DNA from: a virus | Length of the DNA: 22,173 bases | IMG/VR virus record: IMGVR_UViG_3300044644_001325 | Coordinates: 1 to 22,173 of that record | Direction: 5' to 3' (one strand) | Shown: positions 1 through 5,884 of the stretch, piece after piece | Numbering within the stretch: the stretch's first letter is position 1 | How the letters are laid out: every line of letters begins with the position of its first letter | Notes under the pieces: model-generated | What the model was told of the DNA's origin: nothing | What the model saw: only the letters and a program-made list of their open reading frames with translations | Database searches by the model: none | Program-made: the position numbers and the translations under genes

Positions 1-69
1 GAAAACACATCAGGGACAAAACGAGAGATTGTTTTGAATTCGTTAAACGATTTTTTTACATGGCGCTGA
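1..69 (+). CDS. C-terminal end of a structural (baseplate-type?) protein, partial
   Basis: The frame is open from the window edge to a TGA at 67-69 and encodes the last 22 residues of a protein, ending NSLNDFFTWR. Its stop overlaps the start of the next gene (ATG at 60), as in tightly packed phage operons. The neighbours (a PFERDIY-type small protein and a tail hydrolase) suggest a baseplate hub gene, but too little is present to identify it from sequence. Confidence 0.6.
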   Translation, partial: ENTSGTKREIVLNSLNDFFTWR

Positions 70-239
70 GTCATAATTCGTTGGGTAACTATTTCTCAAC
101 GATATTTTCATTGGCCCAGCACCATAAATATTCAATTAGTGAGATTGAACATCTTATGCCATTTGAAAGAGATATCTATGTTCAGATGTTAGTTGATTAT
201 CTTAAAGAAGTAGAAGAACTCAAAAATAAGAGCAAATAA
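60..239 (+). CDS. Small T4-like baseplate/tail assembly-type protein, 59 aa
   Basis: This 59-aa frame starts at ATG 60, inside the end of the preceding gene, and ends at TAA 237-239 directly before the ATG of the 696-aa gene. It carries a SISEIEHLMPFERDIYV segment. In T4-like phages short proteins with this 'E.MPFERDIYV..L' pattern occur beside baseplate hub genes and are usually annotated as hub or tail assembly proteins. The C-terminus is a charged helix. No clear Shine-Dalgarno is visible, so translation is probably coupled to the upstream gene. The exact T4 counterpart cannot be assigned from sequence alone. Confidence 0.68.
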   Translation: MALSHNSLGNYFSTIFSLAQHHKYSISEIEHLMPFERDIYVQMLVDYLKEVEELKNKSK

Positions 240-2330
240 ATGAATCAAGCAGAACTTTCGCAACTCTCCGGTGTAATTCGTTCTTCAATGGGCGAATCAG
301 CTGGTCAATTCAGAGAAGCTGCGGAAAGAGGAAATGCTAATCTAGCCAAGATTATGGGAACTATTGCTGCTGCCATTAAGGCGCAGCGACAGGATCTCAA
401 TGATCTTCAAAATGTTCTACAAGAAAACGAGGGCGTATCTGAAAGAAATTCTTCTACACTACAAGCAATTCAATCAGAGCTTCAAGACATAAATTCTGGC
501 ATACATGATATGGCTACTGGCATCAAAAATATGGCCAGAGGAATATCAAACGTTGATAATAGTATCTTTAGATTAAATCAAGACCTACAAAGCTCAATTG
601 GACAAAGTTTATTACCAGGTATTTTAACTGGTCTTAGCGGAACAGCTATGTCCATAGTTAAAGGTATTGGTGCTTTAGCTATGGGCGGATTGGCTTTTGG
701 CGCAGGTAAAACTGCTATGGATTATATGACTGGTGGTGGTGCAGGTGGCGGTGGTGGAGGACTAGGTGCTGCTGGTGGTGTTAAACAGGTAAGCAATCCT
801 GTTATGGCAAAGGACATATACAGCTATCTGACAAAAGAAAAGGGTATTGATCACGAACACGCTGTGGGAATGCTGGCTAATATACAAAACGAATCAAGAT
901 TTAATTCAGGCGCATATAATCGCAACGACGTTAATGGTCCATCAGGTGGTTTGTTCCAACATCATGATAATTTAAGAACTGGTGAACATAGATTCACTGA
1001 TATGACTAGAGCAGCTGGTCCGGACTGGCAGAAAAATTGGAAGGGACAAATTGATTATGCTCTGACTGAACGTGAAATGAAGTCTTATTTAAAAACTCCA
1101 GTTTCTAGCGGCCAAGAAGCGGCTGCTCAATTTGTTTATAAATTTGAAAAACCAAGAGATCAAGCTGGAGAAGCTTCAAGAAGAGCAGGAAACGTTGCCG
1201 CCGTAGAAAAAGCTATAGGTGGCAAAACAGAAACTAATGCGCCAACCAGCAGCGGATCCGCTACTCCTCAATCTTCTCCAATGCAATCTAAGTTTGAACA
1301 ACCACCAGTTTCTTCTGAAAGCGTTTCTAGAGTTGAAAAAATTGGCGGAGAACATGGGCATGGCCCAATAAGTGGTGCGGCTGAACATAGTCATAACGAA
1401 AAAGAAGCTGGTGTCGGTAAAATGTCTCCTCTACCCGGTGGCGATATACTTGCTTTAGGTAAAGCACTACAAGCGCAAGGGATAAGAGTTTCAGAACACC
1501 CAGCATTTGGTGGCGTTCATCCAGAGCAACATCATCCAGGTTCTGCACATAATGACGGAATGGCAATTGATATCAACGCTCCTGGCTCTGTAGTTGAGGC
1601 AAATGATCCTGTTTGGGGCAAGAGATTTGACGAATTAGCAAAACAAATTCAAGCTGCTGGATACACTGTTCTATGGAGAACCAAAGGTCATGACAATCAT
1701 ATCCACGCTCAAATAGGTGGTAAAGGCATCAAAGGCGGTCATTCTGTAATAGGTGGTCAAACAACGCCTGGAGCAGAACCATCTGCAACAACTCCAGGTT
1801 CAGGTTATTCGCCACAACAGACTGCAACTCCAGTTGCAATGACACAGGCAATGCCTGGAACTGCTGCAGGTTTGACCCCAGAGCAAATGACAATGATGAT
1901 GACAGGAATGAATCCTATGGCTGCAGCTGCAGCGTCAGCAATGATGGGTCAATTACAATCAGCTCAAGAAGAAGCTGCAGCGATCGCTCCACAACAACAA
2001 GCAGAACAACCACAATCACAACAGTTATCTAGTACACAAATACTAGAACAATTAAGTAGATCTACAGAAAACGCTCAGGTTCTTAAACAAGCTGCTGTAA
2101 CAAATCAAGTTCAACAAGAAATTGCGCAACAAGAACCAATATCTGAAATACTTGCTTCTATATTTGGTCAACAATCTACTCCATCTTCCACCATTGTTAA
2201 TAACAGTAGTAATATCAGCGCTGGTGGTTACAATGGCACATATGATGTTGGATGGCCAGATTGGGCTGAAATGATTGGTGGTAATCATTGGAAAGAAATG
2301 AAGAATTACAAAAAGAACATGTGGGGTTAA
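240..2330 (+). CDS. Virion-associated peptidoglycan hydrolase: tail lysozyme + M15-type peptidase, 696 aa
   Basis: A likely baseplate or tail-tip enzyme that opens the cell wall during infection. Residues 1-125 are polar and predicted helical or coiled-coil. Residues about 120-165 are hydrophobic and Gly/Ala-rich, followed by a poly-Gly linker (about 165-180). Residues about 187-325 match the phage tail lysozyme pattern, with IYSYLTKEKG.....A.GMLANIQNESRFN placing the likely catalytic Glu at 218. Residues about 395-500 match the M15/VanY-type LD/DD-peptidase fold: SAHNDGMAID gives zinc ligands H437 and D444, and HDNHIH gives H487/H489. The tail (about 510-650) is Gln/Ala/Met-rich low complexity. 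It follows the baseplate-type genes and ends just before a bidirectional terminator. Two different wall-cutting activities in one protein is the notable point. The host target bonds are inferred. Confidence 0.85.
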   Translation: MNQAELSQLSGVIRSSMGESAGQFREAAERGNANLAKIMGTIAAAIKAQRQDLNDLQNVLQENEGVSERNSSTLQAIQSELQDINSGIHDMATGIKNMARGISNVDNSIFRLNQDLQSSIGQSLLPGILTGLSGTAMSIVKGIGALAMGGLAFGAGKTAMDYMTGGGAGGGGGGLGAAGGVKQVSNPVMAKDIYSYLTKEKGIDHEHAVGMLANIQNESRFNSGAYNRNDVNGPSGGLFQHHDNLRTGEHRFTDMTRAAGPDWQKNWKGQIDYALTEREMKSYLKTPVSSGQEAAAQFVYKFEKPRDQAGEASRRAGNVAAVEKAIGGKTETNAPTSSGSATPQSSPMQSKFEQPPVSSESVSRVEKIGGEHGHGPISGAAEHSHNEKEAGVGKMSPLPGGDILALGKALQAQGIRVSEHPAFGGVHPEQHHPGSAHNDGMAIDINAPGSVVEANDPVWGKRFDELAKQIQAAGYTVLWRTKGHDNHIHAQIGGKGIKGGHSVIGGQTTPGAEPSATTPGSGYSPQQTATPVAMTQAMPGTAAGLTPEQMTMMMTGMNPMAAAAASAMMGQLQSAQEEAAAIAPQQQAEQPQSQQLSSTQILEQLSRSTENAQVLKQAAVTNQVQQEIAQQEPISEILASIFGQQSTPSSTIVNNSSNISAGGYNGTYDVGWPDWAEMIGGNHWKEMKNYKKNMWG

Positions 2331-2334
2331 TAAA

Positions 2335-2357
2335 AAAGGGGCCAATTTGGCCCCTTT
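2335..2357. terminator. Strong hairpin terminator between convergent transcripts
   Basis: AAAGGGGCC, loop AATTT, GGCCCCTTT form a perfect 9-bp stem. Read on the minus strand it is followed by TTTTTTATT, an ideal intrinsic terminator for gp32. Read on the plus strand it is followed by TTTCGCTTT and may also stop transcription from the 696-aa gene. Confidence 0.92.
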
Positions 2358-2361
2358 CGCT

Positions 2362-3270
2362 TTAGTCATTAGCAAGGTTCTTGAAAAACTTTAACGACTC
2401 ATCATCATCTTCTTCCAATTCATCGCTAGAATAAATTGGCGTACTAGATGCCTTAAACTTAGGAGCAGCTTCTTCTTCCTGCCAAGGAACTTCAGTATTC
2501 TCAGCTGCCTTACGCTTTGCAGGAGCAGAATCTTCAGCCAGAACCTTTGACAAACGAGACTGTAGCTCTTCATAAGACTTGAAGTTCTTAGGATCTAGGA
2601 ATTCCTGAAGAGAATGTTCGCTCTTCCAAACCTTTTCTAGCTCTTCGTCATCCTTAAGAAGAGGACCTGGCTTATCAAACTCTGACTTATCATAATTACG
2701 ATAACCCTCTAGATTACGAATCTTCAGCTTGAAATTAGCGCCAGCCCACATATCGAATGGATTGATTGCTTCTTCGTCAGCAAACTGTGGCTCCATTGCT
2801 TCCTTCAGCTTATCAAAAATCTTCTTTCCATACTTATAAAGGAAAACCTTACCTTCATTTGCTGGATTACCCTGGTCGCTAACAACGTAGACATTGCTGA
2901 TAAAATGAAGGCGACGCTTCTGCTTACGAGCAATTTCCTTATTAGCTTCGATTCCAGAGTTCCATAGCTTAGAATTATATTCAGAAACTGGATCGTTCTT
3001 ACCAAGAGTTGTTAGTGAATTTTCAATATACCATCCGCCTGGACCCTGGAAACCATGATCAAACAAACGTACGAAAGGAACATCTTCGTTGTTTGGCGGG
3101 GGAAGAAAACGAATTACAGCGTAACCATTTCCAGCCTTATCGACTGTGGGCGACCAGAAACGATCATCAGATCCTTTACCTTCGCCGCCTGAAATCTTGT
3201 TTAGTTCTGCTGTTAGTGTTTCGAGAGACTTCTTACCAGAAGCTGCTTTGAGGGACTTAAAATCTACCAT
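2362..3270 (-). CDS. 32: Single-stranded DNA-binding protein, T4 gp32-like, 302 aa
   Basis: Cooperative ssDNA-binding protein for replication, recombination and repair. The length matches T4 gp32 (301 aa). The N-terminus has a basic GKKS segment before TAELNKI, like the T4 LAST/cooperativity motif. The core (WSPTVDKAGNGYAVIRFLPPP; FDHGFQGPGGWYIENSLTT; KYGKKIFDKL; GYRNYDKSEF) is typical of gp32 from cyanobacterial and other non-enteric T4-like phages. The C-terminus is strongly acidic (DELEEDDDES), as expected for the partner-binding tail. The protein contains no cysteine, so the T4 zinc site (His plus three Cys) is absent. The start has GGAG 8 nt upstream. It is the last gene before the 2335-2357 terminator and follows gp59, as in T4. 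Confidence 0.95.
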   Translation of the reverse strand: MVDFKSLKAASGKKSLETLTAELNKISGGEGKGSDDRFWSPTVDKAGNGYAVIRFLPPPNNEDVPFVRLFDHGFQGPGGWYIENSLTTLGKNDPVSEYNSKLWNSGIEANKEIARKQKRRLHFISNVYVVSDQGNPANEGKVFLYKYGKKIFDKLKEAMEPQFADEEAINPFDMWAGANFKLKIRNLEGYRNYDKSEFDKPGPLLKDDEELEKVWKSEHSLQEFLDPKNFKSYEELQSRLSKVLAEDSAPAKRKAAENTEVPWQEEEAAPKFKASSTPIYSSDELEEDDDESLKFFKNLAND

Positions 3271-3331
3271 GTGTATTTCTCCGTATTACAGTGTATAACA
3301 ATTGTATGTTGGGCATTTGTATCACCCGCCA

Positions 3332-3907
3332 TTATTTAGTATACTCCATATCATTCATCATGTCAAGCATTGTCTGCTTAACTTTCTCATAATCAAATTT
3401 GATGAATGGAGTATATTTTACAACCCTCAATCGGATATCTTCCCATATTGGGTCATATTCAAGTTTAGAGTCCCAATAAATGATCGCCTTTGTCATTTTA
3501 ACAAAGATACAAAAAGACTCTAAACTGATCTGGTTACCAAGATATAATCGAAGGGCGGCTGGATGTTGCTGCCCTCCTGGTTCTTCTAATATTTTCTTGA
3601 AATCGTTTTTAAAATTATATGTTAGAGATTGGTTTCGCTTTTTCCAATTTTGGTATGTGGACTGCGCTACTTCAGAATAAGCTAGATCACGTATCCACAA
3701 CTTCGGATTATTACTAAGATTAGCTATAAGAAACTCATGATAATTCTCAATCTTTGAAAGTTTCTCAAAGAAAATCTTGTCTTTTCGCTTCTCAAATGAA
3801 GCTGGTTTTAATCCTGTCTTCCCATTGTATTTGATGTAGTCGTAGTCTTTTTTTGAGAAGTGGTTTTTGAGGGCGATGTACTCTTTATATGCTTCGAACG
3901 CCGACAT
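3332..3907 (-). CDS. 59: Replicative helicase loader, T4 gp59-like, 191 aa
   Basis: Loads the gp41-type helicase onto gp32-coated ssDNA at forks and recombination intermediates. T4 gp59 is 217 aa. Shared features include the N-terminal segment KKDYDYIKYNGK (T4: KYDVIKYNW), the following KRKDKIFFEKLSK (T4: KRRDKYFFQKLSE) and NLSNNPKLWIRDL (T4: NLVANQDAWIGDI). Position directly upstream of gp32 also matches T4. The first 33 codons or so overlap the 3' end of the SprT-like gene in another frame, so the two are probably translationally coupled. Identification rests on pattern plus synteny. Confidence 0.88.
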   Translation of the reverse strand: MSAFEAYKEYIALKNHFSKKDYDYIKYNGKTGLKPASFEKRKDKIFFEKLSKIENYHEFLIANLSNNPKLWIRDLAYSEVAQSTYQNWKKRNQSLTYNFKNDFKKILEEPGGQQHPAALRLYLGNQISLESFCIFVKMTKAIIYWDSKLEYDPIWEDIRLRVVKYTPFIKFDYEKVKQTMLDMMNDMEYTK

Positions 3908-4377
3908 AATTCTTCAGGTTCTCCATATTGTAGATAAGTCAGAAATTTGAAGTATAGACCTTTTTCTCGACCATACGCTTCAATTTCCCAGGGACATTCC
4001 CAATAATCCATTTCTTCGTGTAGATATCTTTCGCCTTGCCACTTTACCATCCGAACTGGACGCCAAATATCTTTCATTTCGCCTTTAGCATATTGCTTAA
4101 GATGAACCATTTCATGCGCAAGAGCAAGCAAAGTTTCTTTTTTACTCAAAGCATGGTCAATACCTATTAAAAACTCTCTGCAACTATTATTGTCGTCTGT
4201 CCAATCGCAGTATGCATAATCTCCGTCATTTTTGTTAAAATGCTCAAACTGAACAGTCAAACGGATATTATTAAAGAGCTTCCCGCCTCCGATTAGATAT
4301 TTACCATAAAAATAAGCTGCTTTTTTAACTATCCCCAAGGATACATGCGATGGTCGACCGATTGTTTTTATACGCAT
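3808..4377 (-). CDS. SprT-like zinc metalloprotease, 189 aa
   Basis: The motif LALAHEMVHLKQY gives an HExxH zinc site (H88, E89, H92 from the chosen start). A later YWECPWEIEAYGRE segment may give a third ligand or substrate contact. SprT-type proteins act at DNA or DNA-protein crosslinks (compare Spartan/Wss1), which would fit its place between late coactivator and helicase-loader genes, but the substrate is unknown. The start is ATG 4377, with GGAGG 5 nt upstream. An exact T4 late-promoter box lies at 4406-4413. The C-terminal tail is Lys/Ser/Thr-rich (SPSKTTSQKKTTTTS), is encoded within about 100 nt shared with gp59 in another frame, and is probably disordered. Confidence 0.8.
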   Translation of the reverse strand: MRIKTIGRPSHVSLGIVKKAAYFYGKYLIGGGKLFNNIRLTVQFEHFNKNDGDYAYCDWTDDNNSCREFLIGIDHALSKKETLLALAHEMVHLKQYAKGEMKDIWRPVRMVKWQGERYLHEEMDYWECPWEIEAYGREKGLYFKFLTYLQYGEPEELCRRSKHIKSTSPSKTTSQKKTTTTSNTMGRQD

Positions 4378-4405
4378 AAACGCCTCCAACAATGGTTGAA
4401 CCTAA

Positions 4406-4413
4406 TATTTATA
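4406..4413 (-). promoter_or_regulatory. T4-type late promoter box (TATAAATA) upstream of SprT-like gene
   Basis: Minus-strand TATAAATA is identical to the T4 late promoter -10 consensus recognised by RNA polymerase with gp55/gp33 and the sliding clamp. It lies at the 3' end of gp33, and transcription from it would start about 20 nt before the SprT-like ATG. Confidence 0.55.
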
Positions 4414-4627
4414 TGGGAAGTCTAGCTCCACGTTTTAAAATGTTTAGATTTTCTGCCTCGACCTGAATTTTAGACTTCATCACTGGGTCTTTTCTGATCC
4501 AGTATGCAGCAGTTTCTACCTCTAGATTATTTTTCTGACACCAAAAAACAACAGCATCAATATATTCTATATTTTTGTCTCTGCAGAGTTTTTCGACTTC
4601 GTCGACGAAGCCTGAATTTTTAAGCAT
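4409..4627 (-). CDS. 33: Late-promoter transcription coactivator, T4 gp33-like, 72 aa
   Basis: gp33 bridges RNA polymerase and the sliding clamp to activate late transcription. T4 gp33 is 112 aa; this is a short form like those of cyanophages. Residues FVDEVEKLCRDKNIEYIDAV align with T4 FIIEKMVEEFGMSYLEAT, and KIQVEAENLNILK with KIQSEAIDENLLR. The C-terminus (ARLPI) is hydrophobic and could be the clamp-binding end, as in T4 (DFLL). The gene order 33-59-32 is as in T4, apart from the inserted SprT-like gene. The ATG is preceded by AAGAAGAAG and lies inside the previous gene (61-nt overlap). Confidence 0.82.
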   Translation of the reverse strand: MLKNSGFVDEVEKLCRDKNIEYIDAVVFWCQKNNLEVETAAYWIRKDPVMKSKIQVEAENLNILKRGARLPI

Positions 4628-4791
4628 AGTTTTTCTTCTTCTTTCAATTCTGTAATTCTCTGTTCAAAGTAATTTATGACTCTAAAAAACTCCTGTCTAT
4701 CTTCAAAGGCTAACACATTATTCAATTCATATTCGAATGCATGTTTCAGATTATAAATCTGCGAAAGCGAAGAAGGACGAGAGTTTTTCAA
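4567..4791 (-). CDS. Hypothetical 74-aa protein upstream of gp33 (TTG start)
   Basis: Starts at TTG 4791 with AAGGA 7 nt upstream. The residues are helical and charged (AFEYELNNVLAFEDRQEFFRV, then ITELKEEEKL). The last 20 codons overlap gp33 in another frame. T4 has dsbA at this position, but I see no clear similarity to DsbA. The 61-nt overlap suggests that its translation and that of gp33 are coupled. Confidence 0.7.
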   Translation of the reverse strand: MKNSRPSSLSQIYNLKHAFEYELNNVLAFEDRQEFFRVINYFEQRITELKEEEKLCLKIQASSTKSKNSAETKI

Positions 4792-4802
4792 GCTACATTC
4801 CT

Positions 4803-4997
4803 TTAGATATAACCTAGAATAATTCCTAGAGGAGCTACAAAAATGCCAGCAACACGAACAATCGTCTTAGCTGTCAGAGGAGCATCAAACGAATTCCAAA
4901 GGATAAGGATATTCGAAACCCAACCATATATTGCAAAAACAACGATCAACAGATATGTTACATAAAAAACCATTCCAGGTTCGTCTCTATAAGTCAT
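4803..4997 (-). CDS. Small membrane protein, 64 aa
   Basis: Two hydrophobic helices (about residues 8-30 and 44-63) are separated by WNSFDAPLTAKTIVR. The layout (a YGW..NI motif after helix 1, a G.F.APLG motif in helix 2) resembles short inner-membrane proteins common in T4-like phages, some labelled superinfection-immunity-like. That function is only a guess. The ATG has GGAG 9-10 nt upstream. It lies downstream of the tRNA-Arg promoter, probably co-transcribed with the 36-aa gene. Confidence 0.72.
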   Translation of the reverse strand: MTYRDEPGMVFYVTYLLIVVFAIYGWVSNILILWNSFDAPLTAKTIVRVAGIFVAPLGIILGYI

Positions 4998-5013
4998 AAT
5001 ATATACTCCGATT

Positions 5014-5124
5014 TCAGTGGTTGTGATTCTGCTTCTTCCAGATGTAAGAAGTTAGGTGTAGTAACTTTTGGTGGATAGCATTAACGAAAGAACTATTCCA
5101 AAACCAGTGATCGTGTCTTGACAT
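5014..5124 (-). CDS. Hypothetical microprotein, 36 aa
   Basis: ATG 5124 has AGGAG 7 nt upstream, which is the main support. The protein is His/Trp-rich (DHWFWNSSF, TSYIWKKQNHNH) with no recognisable domain. It lies 18 nt after the tRNA-Arg 3' end and just before the 64-aa membrane protein gene, so all three probably share the promoter at 5229-5257. Confidence 0.6.
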   Translation of the reverse strand: MSRHDHWFWNSSFVNAIHQKLLHLTSYIWKKQNHNH

Positions 5125-5142
5125 TTTAGTTCTCCTAAGAAA

Positions 5143-5219
5143 TGGCGACTCCGGTACGATTCGAACGTACGACCCACAGATTAGAAGTCTGTTGCTCTAT
5201 CCTGCTGAGCTACGGAGCC
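5143..5219 (-). tRNA. tRNA-Arg (anticodon UCU)
   Basis: A 77-nt cloverleaf with encoded CCA. The acceptor stem is GGCTCCG/CGGAGTC with one G-U pair. The anticodon stem-loop CAGA-CTTCTAA-TCTG gives anticodon TCT (reads AGA/AGG). The T arm is GTACG-TTCGAAT-CGTAC. AGA is common in this phage's genes and usually rare in GC-rich alphaproteobacteria, so the tRNA probably supports phage codon use. Confidence 0.97.
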
Positions 5220-5228
5220 ATTATTAGT

Positions 5229-5257
5229 ATTATACTATGGTACAATCAGAAAGGCAA
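5229..5257 (-). promoter_or_regulatory. Sigma70-like promoter for tRNA-Arg
   Basis: TTGCCT (5252-5257), a 17-bp spacer and TATAAT (5229-5234). The start point would fall within a few bases of the tRNA 5' end. The -35 box lies in the 3' arm of the hairpin that ends the tmRNA coding piece. Confidence 0.8.
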
Positions 5258-5299
5258 GTCTTTTCTGTTTCGAGGTAAGACTTGCAGAACCCAATGAAC

Positions 5300-5341
5300 T
5301 TACGCTGCTAGAGCGAAGTCAAATGGAGCATTATCGTTTGC
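5300..5341 (-). CDS. tmRNA tag peptide ANDNAPFDFALAA
   Basis: The resume codon is GCA at 5341-5339, followed by AAC GAT AAT and ending GCA GCG TAA. Translation begins on a stalled ribosome and not at a start codon. The AND(N) beginning and (A)LAA end match alphaproteobacterial tags and ClpXP recognition. Confidence 0.93.
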   Translation of the reverse strand, partial: ANDNAPFDFALAA

Positions 5342-5405
5342 GCCATTTATAATTACCTTGATCTCAAAACGACCTTACTGTATCCCGTCGAACCTGTGCG
5401 CCCCC

Positions 5406-5498
5406 ATCATAGATACACTCAAATACCATTATTCGCTTCACAGTATCTTCCCACAGGGGATATTAATCAACCTGGCGAGTCGGGAAGGAGTGTATCTA
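5406..5498 (-). other. Intervening segment of the permuted tmRNA, removed on maturation
   Basis: It is bounded by a perfect 11-bp inverted repeat (TAGATACACTC at 5498-5488 and GAGTGTATCTA at 5420-5410). This extends the acceptor helix across the CCA end and the coding-piece 5' end. Inside is a further 6-bp pairing (CTTCCC/GGGAAG). Host RNase P and 3' processing enzymes would be expected to cut it out, as in bacterial permuted tmRNAs. Confidence 0.85.
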
Positions 5499-5570
5499 TG
5501 GTGGAGGCGGTGGGAATCGCACCCACGTCCAAGAAACCTATATTTCGTCTCTCAACGACCTCGGCAATTC

Positions 5571-5578
5571 TATTTATA
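5571..5578 (-). promoter_or_regulatory. T4-type late promoter box (TATAAATA) in front of the tmRNA
   Basis: Minus-strand TATAAATA overlaps the stop codon of the 94-aa gene and would start transcription about 6 nt downstream, right at the 5' end of the tmRNA acceptor piece. This implies late expression driven by gp33/gp55-modified polymerase. Confidence 0.6.
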
Positions 5579-5858
5579 ATGGGGCGAAGGTTTTATTGTG
5601 ACCGTCGATTGATAATGTGACTGCTCCAACGTAGCCACATTCTTTTGTTCCTGGAATGGAGAACTCGCCGCTACCATGCCAGTGAAATGTAGGAGCGTTA
5701 CAATCGCCGCCGTTAATAGAAACCAACGAAACATCCATCACCTTCTTTGCTTTACAGTGGATGATATGGCTATCGCTAGCCTTCTTATCGCATGATATAT
5801 CTTCCGATGCCATTGCTGTTCCACTCAATAATGAACTAATTATCAAGAGTGTTTTCAA
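5574..5858 (-). CDS. Secreted small protein, 94 aa (TTG start)
   Basis: The favoured start is TTG 5858, with GAGG 5 nt upstream. It gives the signal peptide MKTLLIISSLLSGTAMA with a cleavage site before SEDI. A GTG at 5894 in the same frame would add 12 residues. The mature part has four cysteines (DISCDKK, IIHCKAKK, GGDCNAP, TKECGYVG), suggesting disulfides in the periplasm. No family is recognised. It is the last gene of the secreted cluster and its stop overlaps the tmRNA late promoter. Confidence 0.75.
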   Translation of the reverse strand: MKTLLIISSLLSGTAMASEDISCDKKASDSHIIHCKAKKVMDVSLVSINGGDCNAPTFHWHGSGEFSIPGTKECGYVGAVTLSIDGHNKTFAPL

Positions 5859-5884
5859 AATCCTCAATTTGAGGATGCGGTGGT

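Larger units (their letters stand above)
5243..5566 (-). ncRNA. ssrA: Circularly permuted two-piece tmRNA (ssrA) precursor
   Basis: The acceptor part comes first (about 5566-5499), ending GCCTCCACCA, with T arm GTGGG-TGCGATT-CCCAC and the tmRNA-typical TAGG.TTC.TGGACG.GGG block. A 93-nt intervening segment (5498-5406) follows. The coding part starts at 5405 with GGGGGCG, pairs over 7 bp with CGCCTCC of the acceptor, and continues with the diagnostic GGTTCGACGGGAT. The tag reading frame starts at GCA 5341. A 9-bp hairpin GCAAGTCTT/AAGACTTGC follows the tag. A P2-like helix between the pieces is possible (TCGTTTT 5372-5366 with GAGACGA 5551-5545). The mature RNA would be two molecules held by base pairs, as in Caulobacter. 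It rescues stalled ribosomes and tags proteins for ClpXP. The outer ends are approximate. Confidence 0.94.

Noticed and set aside
2052-2375. 107-aa minus-strand frame continuing past the gp32 terminator
   Set aside because: Antisense to the Q/A-rich end of the tail hydrolase and running across the terminator hairpin.
5243-5280. H-type pseudoknot after the tmRNA tag (CAGAAA with TTTCTG crossing the 9-bp hairpin)
   Set aside because: Only 1 nt would have to span an 8-bp stem, which is not sterically feasible. The two pairings are more likely alternatives.
5358-5620. Two overlapping plus-strand frames of 73 and 74 aa
   Set aside because: They lie entirely over the permuted tmRNA on the other strand and the end of the secreted-protein gene, and they lack Shine-Dalgarno sequences and protein-like composition.
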